From contig JAPOOT010000233.1 of assembly GCA_026713285.1 (NCBI GenBank), forward strand, positions 1 to 12,510: a stretch of DNA of 12,510 nt. Reading direction: 5' to 3'. Positions 1 to 7,305 of the stretch are shown piece after piece. The notes under the pieces were generated by a model. It saw only the letters and a program-made list of their open reading frames with translations, did no database searches and had not been told where the DNA came from. The stretch is from Gemmatimonadota bacterium. GTDB taxonomy: Bacteria > JAAXHH01. The position numbers and the translations under genes are program-made. How positions within the stretch are numbered: position 1 is the first letter of the stretch; every line of letters begins with the position of its first letter.

Positions 1-12
1 ACCGGCTGTTCC

Positions 13-2913
13 TTAACCCGCTTCAACGACTTTCTCGACCGCTACCGCGCAGTACTTGAACTCGGGGATCTTGCCCTCGGGATCCAGGGCGTCGTTGGTC
101 AGGATATTGGCGGCCGCTTCCTTGAAGTGGAAGGGAATGAAGACGTTGCCTTCGGCGACCCTCGTCGAAGCCTTCGACTTCAGCGTGATGGCGCCGCGGC
201 GGGAGGAGACGACGACCGGTTCGCCGTCAACCACGCCGAGCAGGTCCAGGTCTGCCGGCGTCATCTCGACGAACGCTTCGGGCGCCATGGCATCCAGGGC
301 CTTCGCCCGGCGGGTCATGGTTCCCGTATGCCAGTGTTGCAGAAGCCGTCCGGTATTCAGGACAAAGGGGAACTCAGCGTCCGGCAATTCATCGGGCGGC
401 GCGAAGGATACGGGCATGAATCGCCCGCGTCCGATGGGGAAGGTGTCGCTGAAGAGGATGGGCTCGTCAAGCGGCCATACCACCGTGCTTTGTTCCATCG
501 CTTCATAGGTGATCCCATTGAAAATTGGCGTCAGTCCCACGATCTCTTCCCAGACTTCCTCCGGGCTCCCGTATTCCCATGCGTCGCGCGCATCGCCCTG
601 CTCCATCCGTATCATCCGGTTGGCCAGATCAATCAGTATATCCCCGTCCAGCCGCGCTTCGCCTGGTGGCTGGATCGCCTGCCTGCCGACCTGGACCATG
701 CGGTTGGTGTTGACATAGGTGCCTTTTTTCTCGATCGCGGTGGAAGCCGGCAGGACCACGTCGGCGAATTCGGCAGTCTCCGTCAGGAAGATGTCCTGGA
801 CGGCCAGGAAGGACAGGTTCTGCAGCGCTTTCCTTACCTTGTTCATGTTCGGGTCCGAAAGGAAGGGATTCTCTCCCATCATGAACATGCCGGCGATGCG
901 TCCGTCGAGCGCGCCGTGCATGATCTCCACGACGGTCAGGCCATCCGCCGGATCCAGGGCTTTGCCCCATGCGGATTCGAATCGTCTGCGTACTTCCTGG
1001 TCCGTAACAGGTTGATAGCCCGGGTAGTACCGGGGGATCAGTCCCACGTCCGAAGCGCCCTGCACGTTGTTCTGGCCGCGCAGGGGATGCAGCCCGGTGC
1101 CGCGGCGCCCGATATTGCCGGTCATGAGACACAGCGAAATGAGCGCGCGGGCATTGTCGGTGCCCTTGACGTGCTGGCTGATCCCCATGCCCCAGAAGAT
1201 GATCGCCCGCTCCGCGCGCCCGTAAACCCGCGCCAGCTCTTCAATCAATTCCGCGGAAACGCCGGTGATCCTGTAGGTCATTTCCGGGTTGTATGAACGC
1301 ACCGATTCGGCGAGTGCTTCGATTTTTTCGGTACGGTCCGCGATGAACGCGTCGTCCTGCAATCCTTCCCGCAGAATTACGTGCATCAATCCGTTGAGTA
1401 ACGCGACGTCCGTGCCGGGCTTGAACCGCACGTACCGGGTGGCGTGGTCCGCGATGGTGGGCCGGCGCGGATCGAGCACGTAAAGCTTGATCCCCTTCTG
1501 GGCCGCCTGTTTCAAGTAGGTGGCGGCGACGGGATGGTTGTCCTCCGTATTGGAGCCGATCACGAAGATCACGTCCGTGTCGAGGACTTCCTGGAATGCG
1601 TTCGATACGGCCCCGCTTCCGATGGCCTCCGTGAGTGCCGCAACGGAAGACGCGTGGCAGAGACGCGTGCAGTGGTCTACGTTGTTGGTACCGAATACGA
1701 CACGGATCAGCTTCTGGAAGAGGTAGGCTTCCTCGTTGGTGACCTTGGCCGAACCGAAGCCGGCCAGCGCGCCCGGTCCGTTCGATTGCTTGATTTCCAA
1801 CAGCTTTCGGGCCGCGAGGTCGAGCGCCTCATCCCATTCGGCCTCCCGGTATACTTCGCGGATGCGGTCGTTCCAGTCCGCGGACCGCAGCGAACGCCGG
1901 AATTCCCGGTAATCCGTAAAATCCGCCGAAAGCGGTTGCTTGGGATAGGCGTCTTCCCTCCTGATGAGCGGTTTCAGTAGCCGCTGCGGATGGTGCGTGT
2001 AGTCGTAGCCATACTTTCCCTTGACACACAGTCTGCCTTCCGTGTGGGTCTCCTCCCGTCCGGTCGCCCTCAGGACCCTGTTGTTTCGAACATGGTACGT
2101 GATACCGCAGCCCACACCGCAGTAGGGACACAGGGAGTCGATCCGCGTAACGTCCCGCTCATCCCCTTGCGAAACGACATCGCGGGGTACGTGTTGTTCG
2201 CGATCGGACAGGCAATCCGGGTCTGCGGCCGGTTTCACGGACCCGGGGTTGCCTCCGGCCGTATCCACGAGTGGGATGTCTGTCAGGGCCCCGGTGGGAC
2301 AGGCGGCCACGCATTCACCGCAGGAGACGCAGGAGGACTTCCCCATGGGCAGGTCGTTGTCGAAGGCGATCCGGGTACCGCATCCCTTGCCGGCGCGGCC
2401 AATGACGTCGTTTACCTGCACGTCGTCGCAGGCGCGGATACAACGGTCGCACAGGATGCAGGCATTGTGCGCCACCGCGATCACCGGCGAGGACACGTCC
2501 TCATGCCGCGTCGGATTCGCCGCCGCCGGGGCAAACCTATCGGGTCGCGCGGCGAGTTGCCTACCCAGACGCGCCAGTTCATCGTGCTCGGCCGGCTTGC
2601 GCCGTTCCGGCGCCTTCGGCTGTCCGGCCTCCAGCAATTCCACGAGGGTACGGCGGGTACGCCGGACCCGCTCCGTATCGGTACGCACGACCATGCCCTC
2701 TTCCACCTGGCGGATGCAAGCCGCCGGCAAGGTCCGGGCGTTTTCCACGTCTACTACGCACACGCGGCACACGGCCACGGGACGCATCCCGGGATCGTGG
2801 CAAAGCGTGGGAATTTCAATACCTGCCGATCGGGCCGCTTCCCAGATCGTGGCGCCTTCCGGCGCGGTTACGCGTCTGCCGTCGAGGGTCAGCGTCACGG
2901 AATCACTGCGCAT
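13..2913 (-). CDS. fdhA: NAD-dependent formate dehydrogenase, catalytic alpha subunit (Mo-bisPGD, Cys type)
   Basis: This large cytoplasmic subunit oxidises formate to CO2 and passes electrons through Fe-S clusters to the diaphorase encoded just upstream. From the ATG at 2913 it has 966 residues. Domains in order: a [2Fe-2S] ferredoxin domain (C38, C49, C52, C66); two ferredoxin-type [4Fe-4S] motifs (C152/C155/C158/C162 and C195/C198/C201/C205); the molybdopterin oxidoreductase domain with its own [4Fe-4S] motif (C262, C265, C269, C296); and a C-terminal molybdopterin-dinucleotide-binding domain. The Mo ligand is seen as CTRLCHASS, giving C419-H420, so this is a cysteine and not a selenocysteine enzyme. 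RGQNNVQGASD near residue 612 is typical of the family. The His-Cys3 cluster motif usual between the first two Fe-S regions of NuoG/FdsA-like chains is absent: there is no Cys between C66 and C152. The ORF stays open to a GTG at 2919, but the ATG at 2913 has a GGGCGG 5 nt upstream. It overlaps the upstream gene by 11 nt, implying coupled translation. The assignment is very secure; exact subunit naming (FdhA/FdsA/FdhF) varies between systems. Confidence 0.95.
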   Translation of the reverse strand: MRSDSVTLTLDGRRVTAPEGATIWEAARSAGIEIPTLCHDPGMRPVAVCRVCVVDVENARTLPAACIRQVEEGMVVRTDTERVRRTRRTLVELLEAGQPKAPERRKPAEHDELARLGRQLAARPDRFAPAAANPTRHEDVSSPVIAVAHNACILCDRCIRACDDVQVNDVIGRAGKGCGTRIAFDNDLPMGKSSCVSCGECVAACPTGALTDIPLVDTAGGNPGSVKPAADPDCLSDREQHVPRDVVSQGDERDVTRIDSLCPYCGVGCGITYHVRNNRVLRATGREETHTEGRLCVKGKYGYDYTHHPQRLLKPLIRREDAYPKQPLSADFTDYREFRRSLRSADWNDRIREVYREAEWDEALDLAARKLLEIKQSNGPGALAGFGSAKVTNEEAYLFQKLIRVVFGTNNVDHCTRLCHASSVAALTEAIGSGAVSNAFQEVLDTDVIFVIGSNTEDNHPVAATYLKQAAQKGIKLYVLDPRRPTIADHATRYVRFKPGTDVALLNGLMHVILREGLQDDAFIADRTEKIEALAESVRSYNPEMTYRITGVSAELIEELARVYGRAERAIIFWGMGISQHVKGTDNARALISLCLMTGNIGRRGTGLHPLRGQNNVQGASDVGLIPRYYPGYQPVTDQEVRRRFESAWGKALDPADGLTVVEIMHGALDGRIAGMFMMGENPFLSDPNMNKVRKALQNLSFLAVQDIFLTETAEFADVVLPASTAIEKKGTYVNTNRMVQVGRQAIQPPGEARLDGDILIDLANRMIRMEQGDARDAWEYGSPEEVWEEIVGLTPIFNGITYEAMEQSTVVWPLDEPILFSDTFPIGRGRFMPVSFAPPDELPDAEFPFVLNTGRLLQHWHTGTMTRRAKALDAMAPEAFVEMTPADLDLLGVVDGEPVVVSSRRGAITLKSKASTRVAEGNVFIPFHFKEAAANILTNDALDPEGKIPEFKYCAVAVEKVVEAG

Positions 2914-4606
2914 CGGCACCGCCCGTGGTGCGATCGGCCTGGTGATCGGCCTGGTGATCGGCCTGGCGATCCGCCGCTTGCCGACAGAGGATCTCGAACT
3001 CTTCCGGGAAATGCATGCGGGCGGAGGTAAGCGGCAGTGCCGCCGCCTGTCCGAGCCCGCAAATGGACGATAGCTCCATCGCTTCTGCTACATCCTGTAC
3101 GGGTGCCAGCATGTCGGGCCGCCCATTTCCTTCAAGCACCTTTTCCAATAGCTGAACGAGATGCTCCGTACCGGTCCGGCAGGGCACGCACTTTCCGCAG
3201 GACTCGTTGCGGAAGAACGTTACCGCGTTCAGCGCAAGATCCACCATGTCCGTGCCCTCGGCCAGGACGATGACCGCACCGGAACCCAGCATGGACCCGG
3301 CGTCCGCCAGGGGCTTGAAGTCGAGGGGAATATCCGCCATGGAAGCAGGAAGGAAACCCGACGACGTGCCTCCCGGTGAAAAGGCCTTCAGCTTGCGTCC
3401 GCCGGAAACGCCGCCCCCTTCGTTGTCAATGAGATCGCGTACCCGCGTTCCGAGGGGGATTTCGTACACGCCGGGCCGGTTGACGTGCCCGCTGAGGGCG
3501 AAATACTTGCGTCCCGCCGCGCCGTTTATCCCCTGGCTTCTGAACCATTCGGCGCCGCGGCGCAGAATGGCGGGCACCCAGGCGAAGGTCTCCACATTGT
3601 TGATAAGCGTGGGCCTGCCGTGCAGCCCGTGCGTACCCGGGAACGGCGGCTTGTTTCGGGGCTCTGCCCGTTTGCCTTCCATTGCCTCCAACAGGGCCGT
3701 CTCCTCGCCGCAGATATAACCGCCCGGACTGTCGAAGATCTCCAGATGAAACGAATGTTCCGTATTCAATACGCCGTCGCCCAGGTATCCCTCGGAGTAG
3801 AACGCCCTGATGGTCTTCTCCAGCACTTCCCGTTCCCGGTCGTATTCATGGCGAAGGTACAGGTATCCCTGGTTTGCCCCGGCCACGAGACCACCCAGGA
3901 TCAATCCCTCGACGACGAGATGGGGATAGTGGTACAGGATCTCACGGTCCTTGAACGTGCCGGGTTCGCTCTCGTCCGCATTGCAGATCGCGTACTTGAC
4001 CTCGGATTCGGCCTTCCGGACCAGGTCCCACTTCACCCCCGTCGGGAATCCTGCTCCGCCCATGCCGCACAGCCCGCTGTCCTTGACAGCCTGCAGAATC
4101 CGGTCCGAATTGCCGTCCGTAACCCACGCTTTTAACGATTCGGCAGCCAGTGGATGGCCATAGGGATCAATAAGCCCGGGGCTGGCACGCCGCCTGGTAG
4201 GCTGCCGGGCGACCCTTCCGTCCTCGGCCAACCGAGCGACGAAATTGCTAAGACGATCCGGTGACATGGAACGGTAACTGCGATCGTTGATCGAGACCGC
4301 CGGCGCCCCGTCGCACTGTCCAAGGCAGGAAACTCCGGATACCTCCCAGTTTTCAAGCCCGGCATAATCCACAGTTTCCCGCAGGGTCTCCAGCAGGTCA
4401 CAGGCGCCGTGGAGGTGGCACGTGAGGTCGGTACAGACGCGCAGCGTAGCCTCCGGGGGAGGCTCAAGTCTGAAGTGAGGGTAGAAGCTGGCCACGCCAT
4501 GGGCTTCGTAGAGGGGAATGCCCTTGCGCTCCGAAAGGGATTTCAATTCCTCTTCGGGCAGATAGCCGTGACGCGCCTGTATCTCCCTCAGATCATCAAT
4601 CAGCAT
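2903..4606 (-). CDS. Formate dehydrogenase diaphorase subunit, NuoE-NuoF (FdsG-FdsB) fusion
   Basis: A 567-residue fusion of two Complex-I-like modules that takes electrons from FdhA and reduces NAD+ at FMN. Residues about 1-135 are a thioredoxin-like NuoE domain with the [2Fe-2S] pattern C58-x4-C63 and C94-x3-C98. Residues about 155-540 are NuoF: FMN/NAD-binding GMGGAGFPTG (181-190), ESEPGTFKDR (212-221), GGYICGEETAL (295-305), an SLBB-like region (about 368-420), and an N3-type [4Fe-4S] motif with C470, C473, C476 and C516. The final 25 residues form a polar Gln/Ala/Asp/His repeat tail. NuoE is short ahead of its first Cys (C58, against C83 in Thermus and C92 in E. coli as I recall). The frame remains open for 88 codons upstream, but those overlap the phosphodiesterase gene and read as Arg-rich shadow sequence, so I chose the ATG at 4606. 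It lies 23 nt after the upstream stop and overlaps fdhA by 11 nt. Function is secure; the start is fairly secure. Confidence 0.92.
   Translation of the reverse strand: MLIDDLREIQARHGYLPEEELKSLSERKGIPLYEAHGVASFYPHFRLEPPPEATLRVCTDLTCHLHGACDLLETLRETVDYAGLENWEVSGVSCLGQCDGAPAVSINDRSYRSMSPDRLSNFVARLAEDGRVARQPTRRRASPGLIDPYGHPLAAESLKAWVTDGNSDRILQAVKDSGLCGMGGAGFPTGVKWDLVRKAESEVKYAICNADESEPGTFKDREILYHYPHLVVEGLILGGLVAGANQGYLYLRHEYDREREVLEKTIRAFYSEGYLGDGVLNTEHSFHLEIFDSPGGYICGEETALLEAMEGKRAEPRNKPPFPGTHGLHGRPTLINNVETFAWVPAILRRGAEWFRSQGINGAAGRKYFALSGHVNRPGVYEIPLGTRVRDLIDNEGGGVSGGRKLKAFSPGGTSSGFLPASMADIPLDFKPLADAGSMLGSGAVIVLAEGTDMVDLALNAVTFFRNESCGKCVPCRTGTEHLVQLLEKVLEGNGRPDMLAPVQDVAEAMELSSICGLGQAAALPLTSARMHFPEEFEILCRQAADRQADHQADHQADRTTGGADAQ
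2919..2924 (-). promoter_or_regulatory. Weak ribosome binding site for fdhA
   Basis: GGGCGG on the minus strand lies 5 nt upstream of the ATG at 2913. It supports that ATG over the GTG at 2919, which lies inside the same motif and would have no binding site of its own at usual spacing. The site is inside the end of the upstream gene, so translational coupling probably matters more than its strength. Confidence 0.4.
2932..2967. repeat. Three tandem 12-bp repeats within the 3' end of the diaphorase gene
   Basis: GATCGGCCTGGT occurs at 2932-2943 and 2944-2955, then with one change (final C) at 2956-2967. A decayed fourth unit starts GATCCGCC at 2968. Being 12 bp, it keeps the frame and encodes a QADH-type repeat (DRQADHQADHQADR, residues 546-559) at the C-terminus of the fused diaphorase. 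It sits directly upstream of the fdhA start. The pattern looks like slippage expansion of a disordered tail. Confidence 0.85.
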
Positions 4607-4629
4607 GTAACGGGTCCGGTATGGTTCGG

Positions 4630-5397
4630 TTACGAGGCGAGTTGGTGTATCGAGGTCGTCCAGCCCGGATCGTCGATATCGACGATCCGGAACGCGGCCG
4701 GTTCGTCCGTTGCAATGACACGGGCGCCGTCCGCTCTGATCACGGGGTCCTTGCGGAACTGCAGTCCCACGCTCGGTGCGGTCAGGACGGTTGCATGGTC
4801 GAGTTCCATGCAGAAGTCGTGGTGCACGTGGCCGCACAGGATCAATCGTAACGCGGGCCGGGCATTGCATATCCGGAGAAAACGGCCGTTTTCCTGAAGA
4901 ATCAATTCATCCATCCAGGCGACGCCCACGGGTACGGGCGGGTGATGCATGCAGATGACGGAGGGCGGATTGGAAGACAACGCTCGCTCCAGCCAGTCCA
5001 GTTGAACGTCGTCCAGCCTGCCTGCCACCTCCCCTTCGTCCTGCGTATCGAGCACGATAACCCGGTGGCCTGCCCGGTCCAGCGCGTAGTAGTACGGGGC
5101 CGAATTCGCGACGGATTCTTCCAGCATGATCCGGCGGAAGACCGGTCTGTAATCGTGATTGCCCATGGCCATGTGACAGGGAAAACGAAGGGAAGAAAGA
5201 ACGTCCTTGATTGCCCGATAGGAGTCTTCGGATCCGTCGTTTATTTGATCGCCCGTCATGACGACGAGATCGGGCGCGGGACTCAGCACGTTGACCGCAT
5301 CTACGGCGGCCCGAAGCCGTCCCAGCGTGTCCTGGCCGTGGACGGGCTGCCGGTCCGCCGGCACGATATGGGGATCGGAAAGCTGAACGATGCGCAT
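4630..5397 (-). CDS. Calcineurin-like metallophosphoesterase, CpdA (3',5'-cAMP phosphodiesterase) type
   Basis: A 255-residue class III phosphodiesterase fold, probably cytosolic, with no signal peptide. All metal-binding blocks are present: D8-x-H10 (SDPH), G49-D50, G79-N80-H81-D82, the H151-H152 pair, and G189-H190-V191-H192. The run PSVGLQF (208-214) matches the CpdA/Icc subgroup, which hydrolyses cyclic AMP, though related enzymes act on other phosphodiesters, so the substrate is inferred. Length is normal for the group. It starts only 3 nt after the pepA stop, without a strong Shine-Dalgarno site, so it is probably translated by reinitiation from pepA, and it is followed by the diaphorase gene after 23 nt. 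No cyclase or CRP-like regulator lies in the window, so a link between cyclic-nucleotide turnover and formate metabolism rests only on position. Confidence 0.85.
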   Translation of the reverse strand: MRIVQLSDPHIVPADRQPVHGQDTLGRLRAAVDAVNVLSPAPDLVVMTGDQINDGSEDSYRAIKDVLSSLRFPCHMAMGNHDYRPVFRRIMLEESVANSAPYYYALDRAGHRVIVLDTQDEGEVAGRLDDVQLDWLERALSSNPPSVICMHHPPVPVGVAWMDELILQENGRFLRICNARPALRLILCGHVHHDFCMELDHATVLTAPSVGLQFRKDPVIRADGARVIATDEPAAFRIVDIDDPGWTTSIHQLAS

Positions 5398-5400
5398 GAA

Positions 5401-6897
5401 TCAGGGTTTCCAATCTCTAACCAGCTGAACGAGCAGGCGAACCCCCACTCCGGTAGCGCCTTTCGGGCAATAGGACTTGCTCGACTCCGTGTAGGCCGTT
5501 CCCGCGATGTCCAGGTGCACCCAGGGACGCTCGATGAATTTCTCCAGAAAGGCGCCGGCGGTCAGTGCGCCGCCCCATCGACCGCCCGTGTTTTTCACGT
5601 CGGCGATATGGCTCTTGATCTGGTCGTGGTAATCCTTCCAGATTGGCAGGGGCCAGACGCGCTCGCCCGTCGTCTCTCCGGCCTTGCGTACCCGTTCCTG
5701 CAACGGCTCGTCATTGCCCATCATCCCCGATGCCGCGTGGCCGAGGGCGACCACGCATGCGCCGGTCAACGTGGCCAGGTCGATCACCGCCGCCGGACTG
5801 AATCGTTCCGCGTACCCCAGGGCGTCGGCCAGGACGAGGCGCCCTTCGGCGTCGGTGTTGATGACTTCGATCGTCTTCCCGGAAAGTGCCGTGATGATGT
5901 CGCCTGGTTTCAATGCCTTGCCGTCCGGGAGGTTTTCGGTAGCGGGAACGAGCCCCACGACGTGAAGGGGCGGTTTCAACATGGCGATAGACCGCATGGC
6001 GCCGATTACGGCGGCCGCGCCCGACATGTCGTGTTTCATTTCTTCCATGCCGCCGCTCGACTTGATGGAAATGCCCCCGCTATCGAAGGTGATGCCCTTC
6101 CCGATGAAAACCAGGGTATCCCGGCCTTCGGAAGGTGCTCCGTACTCCAGAATGATGAATCGGGGGGGTTCCTCACTGCCCGCGTTGACCGCGATCAAAG
6201 CGCCCATGCGTTCTTTTTCAATGTCCTTCCGGGTAAGGACACGGCATTTAAGATCGCAATCGGCGGCCATTTTTCGGGCGGCCGAAGCCAACTTGCGCGG
6301 TGGTAGCGCATTCCCTGGGGCGTTGGAGAGGTCGCGTGCCAGCGTCGTACCCGCGGCGGTTATTCGCGCGGCTTCGATCCCGTCCCGGACCTCATTGGCT
6401 TGCGCGCGCTGCTGTATCACGACCGTAAGGTTCTCGAGCCTGGTTCGCTCGGGCCCGGCGGACTGGTGGCAATCATATCGGTATTCGCCCAGCAAAAGTC
6501 CTTCCACGGTGGCTTGTGCGCAGTCCTGCAATGCAAAGTCCGGTACCTCCAGTCCATGCACGACCGTTGAAAGGTCGGAGACGCCGAGCTTTAGGGCCCG
6601 TTTGACCGCCATGCCCGATGCGCGCCGGACCGTTTCCAGACAGAAATCGCTTCGTGCACCGAGCCCCAGGAGGATTACCCTACCGGGCGGCGCCTGGCCG
6701 CACGGATACAGCACCGCGACTTCCTGTTCATCTCCCTTGAAATCACCCAGCTTCAGCATGCCATGCAGATAACGGCGCAGGGCGCTCTCCAGGACCATGG
6801 AATCGGTCTCCTCGAGCTGATCTCCCTTGAAGAGTCCGATGATCACGTTGGTGTCGACTTCCGATCCGATTCTGCCGATTTTCACGTCTAATTGCAT
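5401..6897 (-). CDS. pepA: Leucyl aminopeptidase (peptidase family M17)
   Basis: A 498-residue cytosolic metallo-aminopeptidase that removes N-terminal residues from peptides, usually as a hexamer with two metal ions per subunit. The N-terminal macro-like domain occupies about 1-165 and the catalytic domain about 170-498. The signature NTDAEGRL is at 347-354. By alignment from memory with E. coli PepA (offset of 3), the metal ligands are K267, D272, D290, D349 and E351, and the catalytic residues K279 and R353; all are intact, so an active enzyme is expected. Length is normal. The ATG at 6897 gives the usual N-terminus but has only a poor Shine-Dalgarno site. Upstream is a 97-nt gap with two inverted repeats. 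Some PepA proteins also bind DNA, but nothing here tests that. Housekeeping role; no evident functional tie to formate oxidation. Confidence 0.95.
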   Translation of the reverse strand: MQLDVKIGRIGSEVDTNVIIGLFKGDQLEETDSMVLESALRRYLHGMLKLGDFKGDEQEVAVLYPCGQAPPGRVILLGLGARSDFCLETVRRASGMAVKRALKLGVSDLSTVVHGLEVPDFALQDCAQATVEGLLLGEYRYDCHQSAGPERTRLENLTVVIQQRAQANEVRDGIEAARITAAGTTLARDLSNAPGNALPPRKLASAARKMAADCDLKCRVLTRKDIEKERMGALIAVNAGSEEPPRFIILEYGAPSEGRDTLVFIGKGITFDSGGISIKSSGGMEEMKHDMSGAAAVIGAMRSIAMLKPPLHVVGLVPATENLPDGKALKPGDIITALSGKTIEVINTDAEGRLVLADALGYAERFSPAAVIDLATLTGACVVALGHAASGMMGNDEPLQERVRKAGETTGERVWPLPIWKDYHDQIKSHIADVKNTGGRWGGALTAGAFLEKFIERPWVHLDIAGTAYTESSKSYCPKGATGVGVRLLVQLVRDWKP

Positions 6898-6924
6898 GCG
6901 TTTGCGTCCGGTTTGCGGCCGGTA

Positions 6925-6947
6925 GATCGTACGGTAACGATACGATC
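6925..6947. repeat. Inverted repeat upstream of pepA
   Basis: GATCGTA (6925-6931) and TACGATC (6941-6947) are perfect 7-bp inverted arms around a 9-nt spacer. They lie 28-50 nt upstream of the pepA start in the fmdB-pepA gap. Size and place suit either a dimeric-regulator operator or a small mRNA hairpin; nothing in the sequence chooses between them. Confidence 0.5.
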
Positions 6948-6961
6948 ACCCGGACCGGGTG
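6947..6961. repeat. Short GC-rich hairpin between the zinc-ribbon gene and pepA
   Basis: CACCCGG-A-CCGGGTG is a perfect 15-nt inverted repeat immediately beside the previous one. It can form a 5-6 bp stem, 34 nt after the zinc-ribbon gene's stop codon. There is no T-run after it on the minus strand, so I do not call it an intrinsic terminator. It might stabilise an mRNA end or cause pausing. Confidence 0.45.
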
Positions 6962-6994
6962 AAGTGGGGTCTCACCGAATGTATTTCTTGAACA

Positions 6995-7219
6995 TTAGTG
7001 ATGGCATCCGCAGGCGGGACCGCATGGCGCGGATGGCACGGGTGCCGGGGCCGCCAGGCTATCTTTCGCCGAAATCGCCGTGGCGAAGGCGGAGAATTTC
7101 TTGACCACGTCGTTGTCCGAGCACGCGGGGCAGGAAACGCTTTCCGACGCGTCCGCGTTCTTTACGAGCAATTCAAAATCCTCACCACAACGGGCGCATT
7201 CATATTCGAAAAGTGGCAT
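6995..7219 (-). CDS. FmdB-family zinc-ribbon protein
   Basis: A small 74-residue protein with the typical FmdB/putative regulatory protein N-terminus MPLFEYECARCG. The zinc ribbon uses C8-x2-C11 and C30-x2-C33, separated by the usual FELL...S-V-C region. The C-terminus is Ala/Pro-rich and ends in a Cys/Gly/His cluster (CGPACGCHH) common in this family. The ATG at 7219 has GGAG about 10 nt upstream. The family was named from an amide/formamide-utilisation locus but most members have no proven function; transcriptional regulation is an old inference. It lies 86 nt after glcF and 97 nt before pepA. The family call is secure, the role unknown. Confidence 0.88.
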   Translation of the reverse strand: MPLFEYECARCGEDFELLVKNADASESVSCPACSDNDVVKKFSAFATAISAKDSLAAPAPVPSAPCGPACGCHH

Positions 7220-7305
7220 AGCGAGAACACTCCAATGGGATGTTGCGGCGCCGGGCCGAAACCCGGTCGCGACGATGCATGCTAAACGCCGTCAGGCAAT
7301 TCCGG

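Noticed and set aside
127..1296. A long plus-strand open frame (389 codons) antisense to fdhA, and similar ones at 1990-3030, 4942-6306, 7240-8157 and 11562-12314.
   Set aside because: Long antisense frames are expected opposite GC-rich genes with strong codon bias. None shows recognisable motifs, and all overlap secure genes.
1644..1664. A selenocysteine site in FdhA.
   Set aside because: The Mo-ligand codon is an ordinary Cys codon within RLCHASS and there is no in-frame TGA.
4607..4870. An 88-codon N-terminal extension of the NuoE-NuoF fusion.
   Set aside because: It overlaps the phosphodiesterase coding region almost completely and has an Arg/Pro-rich composition typical of shadow frames; the ATG at 4606 lies just after the upstream stop.
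6947..6961. A rho-independent terminator after the zinc-ribbon gene.
   Set aside because: The hairpin is short and no T-run follows on the transcribed strand.
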